Shown here: piece by piece, positions 1-10,466 of the stretch
Position numbering within the stretch: the first letter of the stretch is position 1
How the letters are laid out: every line of letters begins with the position of its first letter
Assembly: GCA_963514095.1 (NCBI GenBank)
Contig: OY741267.1
Span: forward strand, 9,083,454 to 9,147,453
Direction of reading: 5' to 3'
Length of the DNA: 64,000 bases
From: Eutrigla gurnardus
Taxonomy: Eukaryota > Chordata > Actinopteri > Perciformes > Triglidae
Translations under genes and position numbers: made by a program
Notes under the pieces: model-generated
What the model saw: only the letters and a program-made list of their open reading frames with translations
Databases searched by the model: none
Told to the model about the DNA's origin: nothing

Positions 1-28
1 GACTCTCACCAGATGAATTTCGTTCCGC

Positions 29-412
29 CTAGTTCCACTCATCCATCTGGGATCGCTTCCGTTGGGAGTGATTTCGGCACCAGATTTTATGGACGAGCCA
101 ATCAGGACGCAGGGCGGGAGTTTCATAGATGTGACGTAGCGGAGAAGCGACTGAGAGACTGTTTTGATTCAGACAACAATGGCGGCTCGCATCGCATCGC
201 ATATCTTCGAGTCTGCCGATCAAGCGAAAGCACCGCATGCATATCCGAAATGACCTTACCTGAACTTGTAACAATGTTAAACCTAGTTCTGTAAGTCGTT
301 CGTCTATACTTTTTTGGTTGGCTTCTTTGTTAAAAATAAGTTTGCTGTGCACAATGTTGCCTTTTATCTGCAAATTTTGATTGCACAGACGACATTCATC
401 ATTTACCGACAT
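29..412 (-). CDS. Possible first exon with ZAD-like CxxC pairs, gene leaving left edge
   Basis: I see a 127-codon frame starting at an ATG at 412 and reading towards the left edge. Near its start is CRLC (CxxC) and about 50 residues later ICMRC (CxxC), separated by a charged stretch with few hydrophobics. Two CxxC pairs at this distance are arranged as in zinc-finger-associated (ZAD-type) N-terminal domains, which bind one zinc and mediate dimerisation of nuclear proteins. The frame degenerates into Cys/Arg/His-rich sequence after about residue 75, so the real exon probably ends near position 190, or the sequence is a pseudogene. A GTAAGG donor-like site lies between the two CxxC pairs, but using it would remove the second pair. 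I cannot name the gene. It could also be part of a transposon protein or a chance frame. Confidence 0.33.
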   Translation of the reverse strand: MSVNDECRLCNQNLQIKGNIVHSKLIFNKEANQKSIDERLTELGLTLLQVQVRSFRICMRCFRLIGRLEDMRCDASRHCCLNQNSLSVASPLRHIYETPALRPDWLVHKIWCRNHSQRKRSQMDEWN

Positions 413-1765
413 TGCGCTGATTGCACTGCTGCTATAGATGTCGGCTGTTCTGTTTTGATTTTCCCTGCGTAGCTCTCATCAGCGTCACGGGTTGGCTTTG
501 ATGTGAGTGGTTGAAGTAGTACGTCAATAAAGATGACGGACAAGTGTCTTATCCAATCATATGCAAGGATTTTTGATAAGGCCCAGCCTTCTGAAACACC
601 TCTCCAATGGAGCGATCCCAGATGGATGAGTGGAGCTAGGCAGAAAGAAATTCATCTGGCGAGAGTCAGGTTAGTTGGCAGGCTCAGGGAGGACCAGTTT
701 ATAGGTGTAGAGATCAGAGAAAACCTGTTTTTCATAATATGGGACCTTTAAGTAAACACTTCAAATGAGGGGATAACTTTGGACAGGAGAAGGAGATTTA
801 AAAAAATCATTACAATATTTGTTCTGAAAACATTAATGGAAAAGGAAATTATTGTCTGATTGTCTGATCATAAAAAAATGGATGTTTTGACTAAAACAAA
901 ACATAATGCGAGCATTGAAGAGGAAACAACATGCTGCTTGGACACACAGGGGCAGTGAGAGACCAGGGAGAGTCTGGCTCCGTCACTAGGGACGACTACA
1001 ACCAGTGACATTGTTAGACCTATTTTAGGGAGCTGGAGCTTCCCTAAATTGTTCCTAAGCTTTTTTTGGTATTTGTTTTCAGAATAACCTCATCTTGATG
1101 AAAGGGTATACAAAGAGTTTTGGGATTATATCATCATAGTCCATAGAAAGAAGCATTTCTTTAAAGCCTAATTGTCTTTTTTTTGTATTTTTTTTTTATA
1201 AATACAGAATGAATTCATACAAAATACAGTTATTTGGGTAAAGTTCATAATGATGTTGTCAGATTTCACTGTGACCTTTTAAAGCACTCTGATTGAACCA
1301 ATCTACAGGACAGTAACTGTCATTGAAGTCCATTCTTTAGACCTGCAGCTTATCTATGGAGAGAGGAATTACATACGCTATCACTTTAAGACACATTTAC
1401 ATCATCGGGTTCTAAGCATGCAGCTTTAATGTGTCTAAAAGTTAACAGTAACTCTTGTTCAACACAAGAGAATGGAAGAAGACCATGTCTGTTGCTTTAA
1501 ACTGGTTACAAGTTGGACTTCTTCACTGGTGCTTCTCCAACCCCCCCCCCCCCCCCCCCCCCCCCCGTCTGTAAATCCAGTGACGTCCCTGACTACAACA
1601 ACCAGGGACGCTGGGCTTCAGGCGGCCACATGCTGTTGTTGGTCCTGCAGCTGCTCGAGTGTTTATCACGTCACTAATGATGGATTCATGTTGTTTGCCT
1701 TCAGAAACGCTGGATACTTTAAGATAGTAATACTACAACTGATTCTGCTACTGTTAATGACTGAT
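413..1765. other. No gene recognised; poly(C) tract inside
   Basis: No coding signature or named repeat is recognised. The frame at 533-751 (72 codons) begins with MTDKCLIQ and has no recognisable domain. A run of 26 C lies at 1541-1566. The remainder is AT-rich single-copy-looking sequence. Confidence 0.5.
1541..1566. repeat. Poly(C) homopolymer, 26 bp
   Basis: An uninterrupted run of 26 cytosines is visible. Such runs are unstable in replication and sequencing, so the length is uncertain. Confidence 0.95.
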
Positions 1766-2275
1766 TGGAAACAAGTACATTTACTCAAGTACTGTACTTA
1801 AGTAAAACTTTGAGGTACTTGTACATTACTTGATTATTTTCTACTTCTAGTCCACTAAATTCATCTAACAGCTTTAGTTCCTTTACTTATTCAATAGTAT
1901 GTTTTACTATGTGGAGTTAGTGCTTTTACTGTAACAGTATTTTTATTGTGTCCTATCATTACTTGTACTATAGTACATCTACAGTGGAGCATGAGTACTT
2001 TTGCTGTAAAATTGTATTTTTACTGAGTGGTATTAGTATTTGTACTGTAACAGCATATTCGTACTTAAACTGTAACAGGGTATTGTTACTGTGGCATTAG
2101 TACATCTGCTGTATTTTTTACTGAGTGGTATTAATAATTGTACTGTAACAGTCTAGTCCTGTTACTGTAACAGGGCATTGTTGTTGTGACATTAGTACCT
2201 TTGCTGTAATGTAGTATTTTTTACTGTGGTGATAGTACTTTAATTGTAACATAGTATTTTTAACTGCCATCTTGA
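1766..2275. repeat. AAGTACTTTT-type dispersed repeat with degenerate internal repeats
   Basis: The block opens with ACAAGTACATTTACTCAAGT and a TACTGTACTTAAGTA palindrome, then TTTGAGGTACTTGTAC, a pattern dispersed in many fish genomes. It continues as degenerate units built on CTGTAACAGTATTTTTACTG with a period of roughly 40-50 bases. Related sequence recurs at 30935-31190 and, inverted, at 35560-35830. The repeat class was not determined. Confidence 0.6.
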
Positions 2276-2740
2276 ATGCCTATCTGATGACTTTTCTGCT
2301 TCCTGATTAGCTGGAAGTCAGACTGGGTGGCAGCTGTTGGATTCAAACCCCAGAAAATGCCACCTGATTGGGCGGAGTGTAGTCACGCTCCAACGAGGAG
2401 AGCCAATCAGCACGGAGCTGATGATTGTTACATGCTTTTAATGTTCAGCAGGTCGGACTTCCTGTTTCCAGCCTCTGATCTGATGTCAAGCTGCTTTAGA
2501 CATAGTGCTCAGTAGTTGTTATTTATTAAATGTATATAAAAACCATATATGTAATTGAGTACATGATGATGTATTAAAACAGATTAAACTACCAGCAGTT
2601 TATAAAGTCCTCCTTTACCAGCCCACGCCATAGACGGAGCAAGAAACGATGGGGCCCTGAGCACCGACATATAATAGGCCCCCCACCCCGTCAACGAAAC
2701 AACAAGACACCTAAACTCAAAGTCTCAGAACGTCTCGTCA
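2276..2740. other. No gene recognised
   Basis: No gene is supported. The stretch around 2620-2700 (ATGGGGCCCTGAGCAC, AGGCCCCCCACC) resembles the GGGGCCCT-rich ends of hAT-like fish elements, but no partner terminus was found. Confidence 0.4.
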
Positions 2741-3020
2741 TTTTGCATCCCTCCTTCCATGGTTTTGCATCTATTGGTAAGCGTTTTGCATCATATTATG
2801 TTCCTTTGTGGTCGCTTGTGTCTTCTCTGTTTGAGTTGTTTTGCAGCTCCTGGTGGTCGTTTTGTTGTTTGTAATCATGTTGAAGGTTTGAGTAATTTTA
2901 TGTTTAGTCGTTTTACATTTCACATCTATTTTAAGCAATTTCACACCTCTTTGGGGTCGTATAGTTGCTATGCATCTCGTTTGAATTTCTTTTGTTCATT
3001 TTACATTTTACACAATTCCT
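2741..3020. repeat. Degenerate TTTTGCATCTATTTGTGGTCG-type minisatellite, left part
   Basis: Short degenerate units (TTTTGCATC, TTTGTGGTCGCTTGTG, TTTTACATTTCAC, TTTGGGGTCGTATAG) recur every 20-30 bases. The pattern stops at 3020 and resumes at 4361 (TTTTACATTTTTTTGTAATT), so the SINE-derived array between them was inserted into this older repeat. Confidence 0.6.
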
Positions 3021-4360
3021 GGGTCGGGTTCCTTCTGTGTGGAGTTTGCATGTTCTCCCTGTGATAGACTGGTTACCTGTCTGTCTCTACATGTCAGCCC
3101 AGTGTTAGCATGGTTTACCTGTCTGTCTCTACATGTCTCCCTGTGATAGACTGGTTACCTGTCTGTCTCTACATGTCAGCCCAGTGTTAGCATGGTTTAC
3201 CTGTCTGTCTCTACATGTCAGCCCTGTGATAGACTGGTTACCTGTCTGTCTCTACATGTCAGCCCAGTGTTAGCATGGTTTACCTGTCTGTCTCTACATG
3301 TCTCCCTGTGATAGACTGGTTACCTGTCTGTCTCTACATGTCAGCCCAGTGTTAGCATGGTTTACCTGTCTGTCTCTACCTGTCAGCCCAGTGTTAGCAT
3401 GGTTTACCTGTCTGTCTCTACATGTCAGCCCTGTGAAAGACTGGTTACCTGTCTGTCTCTACATGTTGGCCCAGTGTTAGCATGGTTTACCTGTCTGTCT
3501 CTACATGTCAGCCCTGTGAAAGACTGGTTACCTGTCTGTCTCTACATGTTGGCCCAGTGTTAGCATGGTTTACCTGTCTGTCTCTACATGTCAGCCCTGT
3601 GATAGACTGGTTACCTGTCTGTCTCTACATGTCAGCCCAGTGTTAGCATGGTTTACCTGTCTGTCTCTACATGTCAGCCCTGTGATAGACTGGTTACCTG
3701 TCTGTCTCTACATGTCAGCCCAGTGTTAGCATGGTTTACCTGTCTGTCTCTACATGTCAGCCCTGTGATTGACTGGTTACCTGTCTGTCTCTACATGTCA
3801 GCCCTGTGTTAGCATGGGTTACCTGTCTGTCTCTACATGTCGGCCCTGTGTTAGCATGGGTTACCTGTCTGTCTCTACATGTCAGCCCTGTGATTGACTG
3901 GTTACCTGTCTGTCTCTACATGTCGGCCCCATGTTAGCATGGGTTACCTGTCTGTCTCTACATGTCAGCCCTGTGTTAGCATGGGTTACCTGTCTGTCTC
4001 TACCTGTCAGCCCTGGGATAGACTGGTTACCTGTCTGTCTCTACATGTCGACCCTGTGATAGACTGGTTACCTGTCTGTCTCTACATGTCAGCCCTGTGA
4101 TAGACTGGTTACCTGTCTGTCTCTACATGTCGGCCCTGTGAATGACTGGTTACCTGTCTGTCTCTACATGTCTCCCTGTGATAGACTGTTTACCTGTCTG
4201 TCTCTACCTGTCGGCCCTGTGACAGACTGGTTACCTGTCTGTCTCTACCTGTCAGCCCTGTGATAGACTGGTGTACTCTGCCTTCGCCCAATGACAGCTG
4301 GGATCGGCTCCAGCCCCTGAATACAGGATAAAGCAGTAGACGATGGATGGATGGATGGAT
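3021..4360 (+). repeat. SINE with centre expanded into a 41/42-bp minisatellite
   Basis: The left end (3021-3057) is SINE body (GTTCCTTCTGTGTGGAGTTTGCATG) and the right end (4272-4360) is the same SINE's tail (CTTCGCCCAATGACAGCTGG, then GATAAAGCAGTAGACGATGG and (TGGA)n). Between them are about 29 tandem units. Type A is 41 bp (GTGATAGACTGGTTACC then TGTCTGTCTCTACATGTCAG). Type B is 42 bp and has GTGTTAGCATGGTTTACC instead. From about 3060 to 3760 A and B mostly alternate as dimers; later units mix in GTTAGCATGGGTTACC and TGTCGGCCC variants. A single copy of the A core lies in the unexpanded SINE at 37480-37746. The frames crossing this array are not genes: the period is not a multiple of three. 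Confidence 0.9.
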
Positions 4361-4430
4361 TTTACATTTTTTTGTAATTGGGTTGCACCTACTTTTAGTC
4401 CTTTTACATCTATTTTTGTTGTTCTCTGAG

Positions 4431-4680
4431 GGACCACAGACAGTCTCTGGTTTCTCCACATAGTCTGGTCTGGTCTCTGGACTAATGTGAGCTACTATTG
4501 TAGATCTCTGGGGGACCACAGACAGTCTCTGGTGTCTCCACATAGTCTGGTCTGGTCCCTGGACTAATGTGAGCTACTATTGTGGACCTCTGGGGGACCA
4601 CAGACAGTCTCTGGTTTGTCCACATAGTATGGTCTCTGGACTATGAGCTCCTATTGTAGACCTCTGGGGGACCACATTAT
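4431..4680. repeat. 82-bp tandem repeat, about three copies
   Basis: The phrase GGACCACAGACAGTCTCTGG recurs at 4431, 4513 and 4595, with a partial GGACCAC at 4669, giving spacings of 82, 82 and 74. The body of each unit contains CCACATAGTCTGGTCTGG and GGACTAATGTGAGCTAC. No coding potential was recognised. Confidence 0.85.
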
Positions 4681-5555
4681 CCCAACAATATGGGCCTCTG
4701 CTAATGAAGATAACAAAATGGTCCGAAAACACAGGTAAGTAAATAACAAAAGGTAGAGACCAACAAAGTAAAGTAAAGTAAAGTAACCCAGTTGGTCTCA
4801 GACTTAAAACTGAGGAAAAAAATGGGGGAAAGGCTGTTGGGGATATAATTCTCCATTCAGACACAGATGGGACAGACCTCACCACCTGCTGACGTCTGCC
4901 TGAGGTCGGACGGATTCAGTGTTTGAGGCAGAAAGCAGCAGTCGACTCTTCAATCATAAAACTGTGGCTCTGACCTGTGAGACAACCTGCTGGTTGTAAT
5001 GGTGCCTCCTCCTTAGTGTTGAAACATGAACAGATTGAACAACAAAAATACCTATATGATTCATGAATAAATGTACACTCTTATGCTGTTTCGGCAGTTT
5101 GATTGGATGTGATCTTGTAATACAGGGAGCCAGCAGCGGAGGTGAAATGCTGCCCCTATAGGTTCGGAGCAGGCGGGACAAGTACAATTTCTCAGGTTTG
5201 TCACAAGAAGCAGCATTTGTTTGTAACTCTGTGAGACTCCAGCACGTTGTTGTGTTGTTGTTGTGTGTATTGGAGCTGCTGCAGTACTGTTTTTGAACAT
5301 TCTTTGTGTGGACTTCCTCTCTGGGTTTCGGGCCTGCAGGCTGCGGCTGACATGACTGAACAGAGATCAGATCCCCTGCACTCGTTCAGGCTGCGTCATG
5401 TCGGTCCTGGACCGACTGCAGAGCAGACGACTCACGTGTCCTCCACCTTCGCTGCTCACACCCTCAACACTCCACGTCCGCCATTATTAACTCATACCAT
5501 TGGCCTGTTCCAACTTTATTTAAATTCTAGAGGTGGAACAAGAAGTTCTCAGATC
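4681..5555. other. No gene recognised
   Basis: No conserved frame, RNA gene or repeat family is recognised here. The short frames on both strands lack recognisable domains. Confidence 0.45.
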
Positions 5556-6620
5556 TTATACTTCAAGATAGACTAAGAATACTAATAAAAAAATATCCAC
5601 TTAGAGTAAAAGTCCTGCATAATTCTGATGACCTTAACACTAGAGGGCAAAGAAGTACTTCTTTGATACTTTGCATCATATTCTTCAGTAAAAGTAACAA
5701 TACCACAGTGTATGAATACTGTCCTATAAGTAAAAGTCTTGCATTACTCAGACATAAACACTGGAATGTTTGAATACTATTATTACCTATACTACACAAA
5801 ATACTTCAGTTATCTACTAAGTAAGTAAGGATTAATAGTACTATTTACACCATTTGCTTCATTAATTAAATGGTGTATGCTACATTATTCTGACAGAAAA
5901 GGCTTAAATAACTTAATTCTGAGCCCGATGAATACTCTCCTGCATATACTACAAGTACTACTGCTACTGTAATAACAGTTGTGGAAGAAGTACTCGTATA
6001 ATTTACTTTACAGGTGTATTATTCATTCTGATGCCTGTAAATACCCATTTAATGCACAAGTACCTCAGATCTGTACGCTAGTACTGTATTTGAACTCAGT
6101 TACTTTGCACACAACCCCATCAGTATCTTTACTACCAGTGATAGAGAAGTACTATGTAGCTATAGAAATACTACTAGTAGAAATACTATTTAAAAAAAAC
6201 CTTCATTCCAATGCAGCTTCCGCTTGTTGTTAATGAACGCTGTTTATTTTCTTTACTCCGCGTCTTTTTACATTCCTCAGTGTAAAGTGACAAAAACTCT
6301 TCAGGTCTATTCGACGGCTGTTAACCCACGAGTACATAGAGTACATATACTGTGAAAACTTACTCAGTTACAAGTACACATCCTGCAATCAAAAAGAAAA
6401 CTACTGAATGAGTACAGTGCAGGTACACCAAAGATATGCTAAAACCTAAGTACTCTTAAATGTGTACTTGATCTGAAAATGAACTTAACTCATGAAGGAA
6501 TGTCGTAGAGTAAAAGTACTATATGGGCATATCAACATACCTAAAACATGTACTTTTGAGGAAACATAGTTTCAGAAAATGGAAGAAACCCAACTACAAG
6601 TATCTCCCAGTTGTACTTTT
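5556..6620. repeat. AGTAAAAGTACT-rich degenerate dispersed repeat
   Basis: Words such as AGTAAAAGTCCTGCATAATTC, AGTAAAAGTCTTGCATTACT, AAGTACTACTGC and AGTACACATCC recur in loose tandem fashion. The composition matches the AAGTACTTTT-type fish repeat seen at 1766 and 30935. No boundaries or terminal repeats could be fixed. Confidence 0.5.
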
Positions 6621-6744
6621 ACGACAGTAGGAGTAAAGGCAGCCCGGTGACACCTGACCCCGTTAAAAACCAGCTCACCTCCACCAGAAACAGTCTTCAC
6701 TGCCGAGCAGAGAGGGAAAGAACAAGCAGAGATACCAAGTACAA

Positions 6745-7432
6745 CTCACAAAATAAAAGTCCGGTTTATTGTCAAACAACAAACTTCGCACATACATCAA
6801 AACAGGCCGTCATGAAACAAAAAGTCGCTGACAAAAACAAAATAAAAAGGAAAAAGAAAAGAGGCTCTTTTCTTTGGCCTTACCCTCCCATACAAACAAA
6901 CTAGTTATGGTACAGCTAAAGTACATACATTAAATTTACTGGAATGCTCTGAGTTCAACGGCTTTAAGAGGTTTTTTTGACTGTTTTTACATGTTTTTTC
7001 TAGTTTCTGTTGAGATATCGTAACATGGTCAACCAAGTAAAATCTTTCGTTAAAGAAGCACCGATTTGGTCTGACGAGATCGCTGCCGAGAGAGAAACTG
7101 ACCCCCCCTCCTAACAATATGTACAAAAATATAAAATGTAAATAAAAATACAAACAAATTCTCCTTTCGTGTTATTGTTGAAGAGAAGCCGGATTTCTGC
7201 GTCGATGTGGTGGCGGGTTCTTCTAGAAAATTTGTTTTGCAGTTTTGAGGGGAGAGTGTGTGTGTGGACGTTTGTTGAACTCTACTTGCTAATGACCATG
7301 TTTTTTTTAATTATTATTATCTTTCTTCCTTTTAAACCAGTCCTCCGGCCCCTCCACCTGTGACATATAAAAACAGTCAGAGGTGAAGAAGCAGGAAGTG
7401 GTTTAGCAGGACGGCGTGGGGGGGGAAACGCA
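6745..7432 (-). other. ptma: Probable ptma 3' untranslated region
   Basis: The interval lies between the ptma stop codon and the AATAAA hexamer. It has no open frame of note, is AT-rich, and contains pyrimidine tracts on the minus strand. No interrupting repeat is visible. The extent is inferred. Confidence 0.5.
6765..6770 (-). terminator. ptma: Likely ptma polyadenylation signal (AATAAA)
   Basis: Reading the minus strand, AATAAA lies about 670 bases past the ptma stop codon, with A/T-rich sequence around it. This would give a 3'UTR of roughly 680-700 bases. It is inferred from the hexamer and position alone. Confidence 0.5.
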
Positions 7433-10286
7433 TCAATCGTCGTCGTCGGTTTTCTGCTTCTTGGTTTCGACGTCGTCCTGAAAGAAGAGAAGGAGACGTT
7501 AGTTAGGTGGCGACTCCGGGTGGATTCATGGCGGTAAAGTTCAGGTGTCGCCGCCTCACCTCGTCGTCGTCATCGTCCTCATCAGCTGCCCGTTTTGTGC
7601 CTCCCTCGGTCTCATCATCGTCCTCCTCGTCTTCCTCCTCACCTGCAACACAAAGGAGAAGAAAAAATGAAGACCGTTGACAGTTTTGGGGAAATGATAC
7701 ATAAAAGGTAAGTATCCTAGCTACCTTCTCCGTCATCTTCCTCGTCCTCCTCATCCACCTCCTCGTCGTCATCATCATCATCTACCTCTGGCTCGCCGTT
7801 CTCCTCATTCTCCTGGAACAAAAAAGTGACTTTGTGAAGATGTGTGGATTTTTTCTAAAGTTATGAAGAAGTGCAGAGCAGAGCTGTGTATAAACAGAGT
7901 TAACGCGAGGGACGGATGTTACCTTTCCGTTGGTGGCAGCATCTTTGCCGTTCTCCTTCTCCTCCACCAGCTTCTTCTCCTTCAGGTCCTGATGGAAACA
8001 AACAAGACACATTTTAAAAACACATTTCAAACAAGTGTGCTGAACCGTCCCCAGGTCCGCCCTTCTACCTAATGGCCTAGTTAGACGAGCCCCGGTGCTT
8101 GCTGGGAGCTGCACATTTTTCGAGTCAGAATGAAGCCTTCCTATTTAAACACCATATTGGTCTCTGCAGATCCTCCCCCATCCTCCTCCTCCATCCCCTC
8201 TAATGTGTTGTAATCTGATACTTTGATGTGGCCCCCGGGGCACTCTGGATATTGTAGTCTTCTGCGGGCTGCCATCGCTGACATATGTCACGAGACACGC
8301 CCGGGAGAGGCACTGCAAAACCCAGAATGCACCGCTTCATTTAAAATAACACAGGAGGGCGCAGGAGTGGAGAGGAGGGGGTGGGGGGGGGGGGGTGATG
8401 GAGGAGGAGGCGGCGGCGGCGAGCGCGGTGCACGCTGCTGCTGCTGGCCGCTTGTTGTAACGCAGGCTGGAGAGGACAATAGACGACACATGGCAGGCGA
8501 GAAAAGCGGCCAGAAAAACGGAAATAAAAGGCAGCGCGGCGGGACCGGTGCCCGCGCGCACACCGACAAAAACACCTTCGGGGTTTTTTTGCGACCTACT
8601 TAGACCGGAAAACCGCCCGCCGATCCTATTAATAGCGCTCCTTGTTGTCGACATCGTCCGTTCACAGCCTTTATCCCCGCTGCGCGCACGCCCCAACACA
8701 TACACTCTTATTGATTAATTGCTTTACATAATCTTATTGTTTAAAATCCATTAAGCTGTTTAGGAGCATCGGCCGTTTCCTTGACAGGAGACAGACGAGG
8801 AGCTCGGCGGCTCCGCTCGCTCACTCGCCGACTGTGCGTAAAAAGGCGCTTGTGCGTAAAAATGCTCCACAACTATAAATAGTGGCTGAACAGGCACCAC
8901 GGATTATCTGCGTTAATACCAGGCCCCAACTTTTCCCTCTCCGCCTCCTCCATATGTTCATTTGTTATAATCACTCATAATTATTCAGCTCCGCGGCTCG
9001 CTGCTGCTGCGTTTATTAATAAAGGCTAGATCAATGTCTCCGCTGCTGTTGCGGAGACCAGCCCCCCCCCCCCCCCCCCAACACACACACCACCGCCGGG
9101 GCAATTAAAGTTTTGCCAAATGTGATCCAAAGTCCAACTGGACGGATACTAACACTTAAAAAAGCATGAAGTTGGTGAAACGAAAAGGAGGAAGGCGACA
9201 AAGAGCAAGCGTCAGCGTCACATCACACCTCCACAGCACAGCCACACATGTAGACACAGACCGACAGAGACGGAAGGAGGCTTCGCTACAGAAAAAGAAA
9301 GAAAAACTTTCCCCCGAGACATAAACGCGCTCTGCAAACACGCTGAAATACTGGACGAAAAGCGGAAGCCGCGGCTCGCTGCGTGTGTGCCATTACTCTC
9401 CGGAGCGCGGAGGCTGAATACGCAGAACCCGATCAAGCAGCAGCAGCAGCCTGAGTCGGTAAACAAACGGGTCGGACGGTGCAGGCAGGCCCGCCGGTGC
9501 CTTTTAATACGAATCTAAAAACACTACAAGTGGAGAGCCCCGAAAGTTGACATTGAAGTGAATTACGCATCGCCTGCCTCTCTCTCAGTCCTCCATTCAA
9601 ACGGACCAACTTCACGCTACAAACCGAGAGGCAGGAAATCCAAAATTCAGCCCGCTGCTCAGCTCCACACAAAATGTATTCATTTAAAGAGTTAACGGGG
9701 TTCTCTTTGTAAATGAGCTGCTCTCTTCAAACTGGAAATCTTCGAATGAATCAGCCTGCGAGATGTGGAATAAATAGGCGCGTCGACTCCGCGGCGGGTT
9801 TAGAGCCCCAAAAAGCTGCCGGAGTGTCGGAGCGGCTCGTGGTTCTTCTGTTTTGGGTCCGAACTGGACGTGCGTGTTTCCGCGAAGAACCGAGCCGCCT
9901 GTATAAACAAAGAACCCGCGCAGACTATTACTCTCCGGACAATGAGACGCAGCGCAGCCCGTTTCCATGTTGCGGTCCCGAGACCCCCCGCTTCATATCT
10001 GGAAGATTTTCCATCAGTGTTGAGCGAAAAAGACCCGAAAGCCGGTCCCCCTCTCTCTTCAACGTTAACCCTCGCTGCCCCCACCTCCGGTGTCTCACAG
10101 GCTCCGACTTCTCCGAGTCCGAATGAGCGCGAAGCGACGACGAAGGTTTTTTTTTTTAATCTAGGTTACAGCCTGGAAAAGCTTTATTCTGCTGAGGGGC
10201 TTAGTGAGAAGCGGCTCCAGTGAAGGTGTGAGGCGGCTTACCTTGGCAGTAAGATCCGAGCCGGAGCCAACTTGTGTGTCTGCCAT
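7433..10286 (-). CDS. ptma: Prothymosin alpha, five coding exons
   Basis: Prothymosin alpha is a small, very acidic, intrinsically disordered nuclear protein that binds linker histone H1 and affects chromatin and cell survival. I read five coding exons on the minus strand: 10286-10242 (MADTQVGSGSDLTAK), 7988-7923 (starts DLKEKKLVEEKENGKD), 7812-7725 (starts ENEENGEPEVDDDDDD), 7642-7560 (contains TEGGTKRAADEDDDDDE) and 7477-7433 (DDVETKKQKTDDDD, stop). All introns have GT donors and AG acceptors. Only the exon 3/4 junction splits a codon. The total is 108 residues, close to the 109-111 of mammalian family members. The family's hallmarks are all present: the N-terminal Ser/Thr segment, the ENEENGE motif, the central Asp/Glu run and a C-terminal bipartite-type nuclear signal (TKR ... 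TKKQK). No frame break is seen. Intron 1 is about 2.25 kb and CpG-rich. Confidence 0.95.
8600..9060. promoter_or_regulatory. Candidate regulatory block in ptma intron 1
   Basis: This intronic stretch mixes AT-rich motifs typical of transcription-factor sites with GC-rich sequence. I see CTATAAATAG at 8873-8882, which fits the MEF2 consensus, two GTGCGTAAAAA copies just before it, TTGATTAATTGC near 8712, and TCATAATTATTCAGC near 8975. It is free of recognisable repeats, unlike most of the window. Conservation cannot be judged from one sequence, so the regulatory role is inference. Confidence 0.3.
9061..9079. repeat. Poly(C) tract in ptma intron 1
   Basis: A C homopolymer of about 17 bases precedes a short ACACACAC run. 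Polymorphic length is likely. Confidence 0.8.
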
Positions 10287-10382
10287 TGTTTTAGTTCAAT
10301 AAAATAAAGGACGGCTGAAATGAAAGGTTGAATAAAGTAAATCCCTCTCTTCGGTTAGTGGATCAATCAGTATTATATTGTG

Positions 10383-10466
10383 CCAGTGGCCAACGCTGCT
10401 GACGGCCGAGCCTTTAATATAGGCTGGTGGGCGGAGCTAGGAGGAGAACGGCAGCCGCTGATTGGC
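10383..10466 (-). promoter_or_regulatory. ptma: ptma core promoter: CCAAT, GC box, TATA-like
   Basis: On the minus strand, in order towards the gene, are CCAAT (10465-10461, in CAGCCAATCAGCGG), a GC box CCGCCC (10434-10429) and a TATA-like TATATTAAA (10421-10413). The spacing is canonical, and a start site near 10385 would leave a 5'UTR of about 100 bases before the ATG at 10286. The start site itself is inferred from the TATA position. Confidence 0.65.

Noticed and set aside
3058..4271. CRISPR-like array of regular repeats
   Set aside because: The units are contiguous with no unique spacers, and the DNA is vertebrate.
7502..8114. Separate acidic-protein frames at 7503-7781 and 7782-8114
   Set aside because: They are unspliced readings of ptma exons and introns.
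9713..10126. 137-codon plus-strand frame and its overlapping partners
   Set aside because: They lie in the CpG-rich first intron of ptma; stop-poor composition explains them and no domain is visible.
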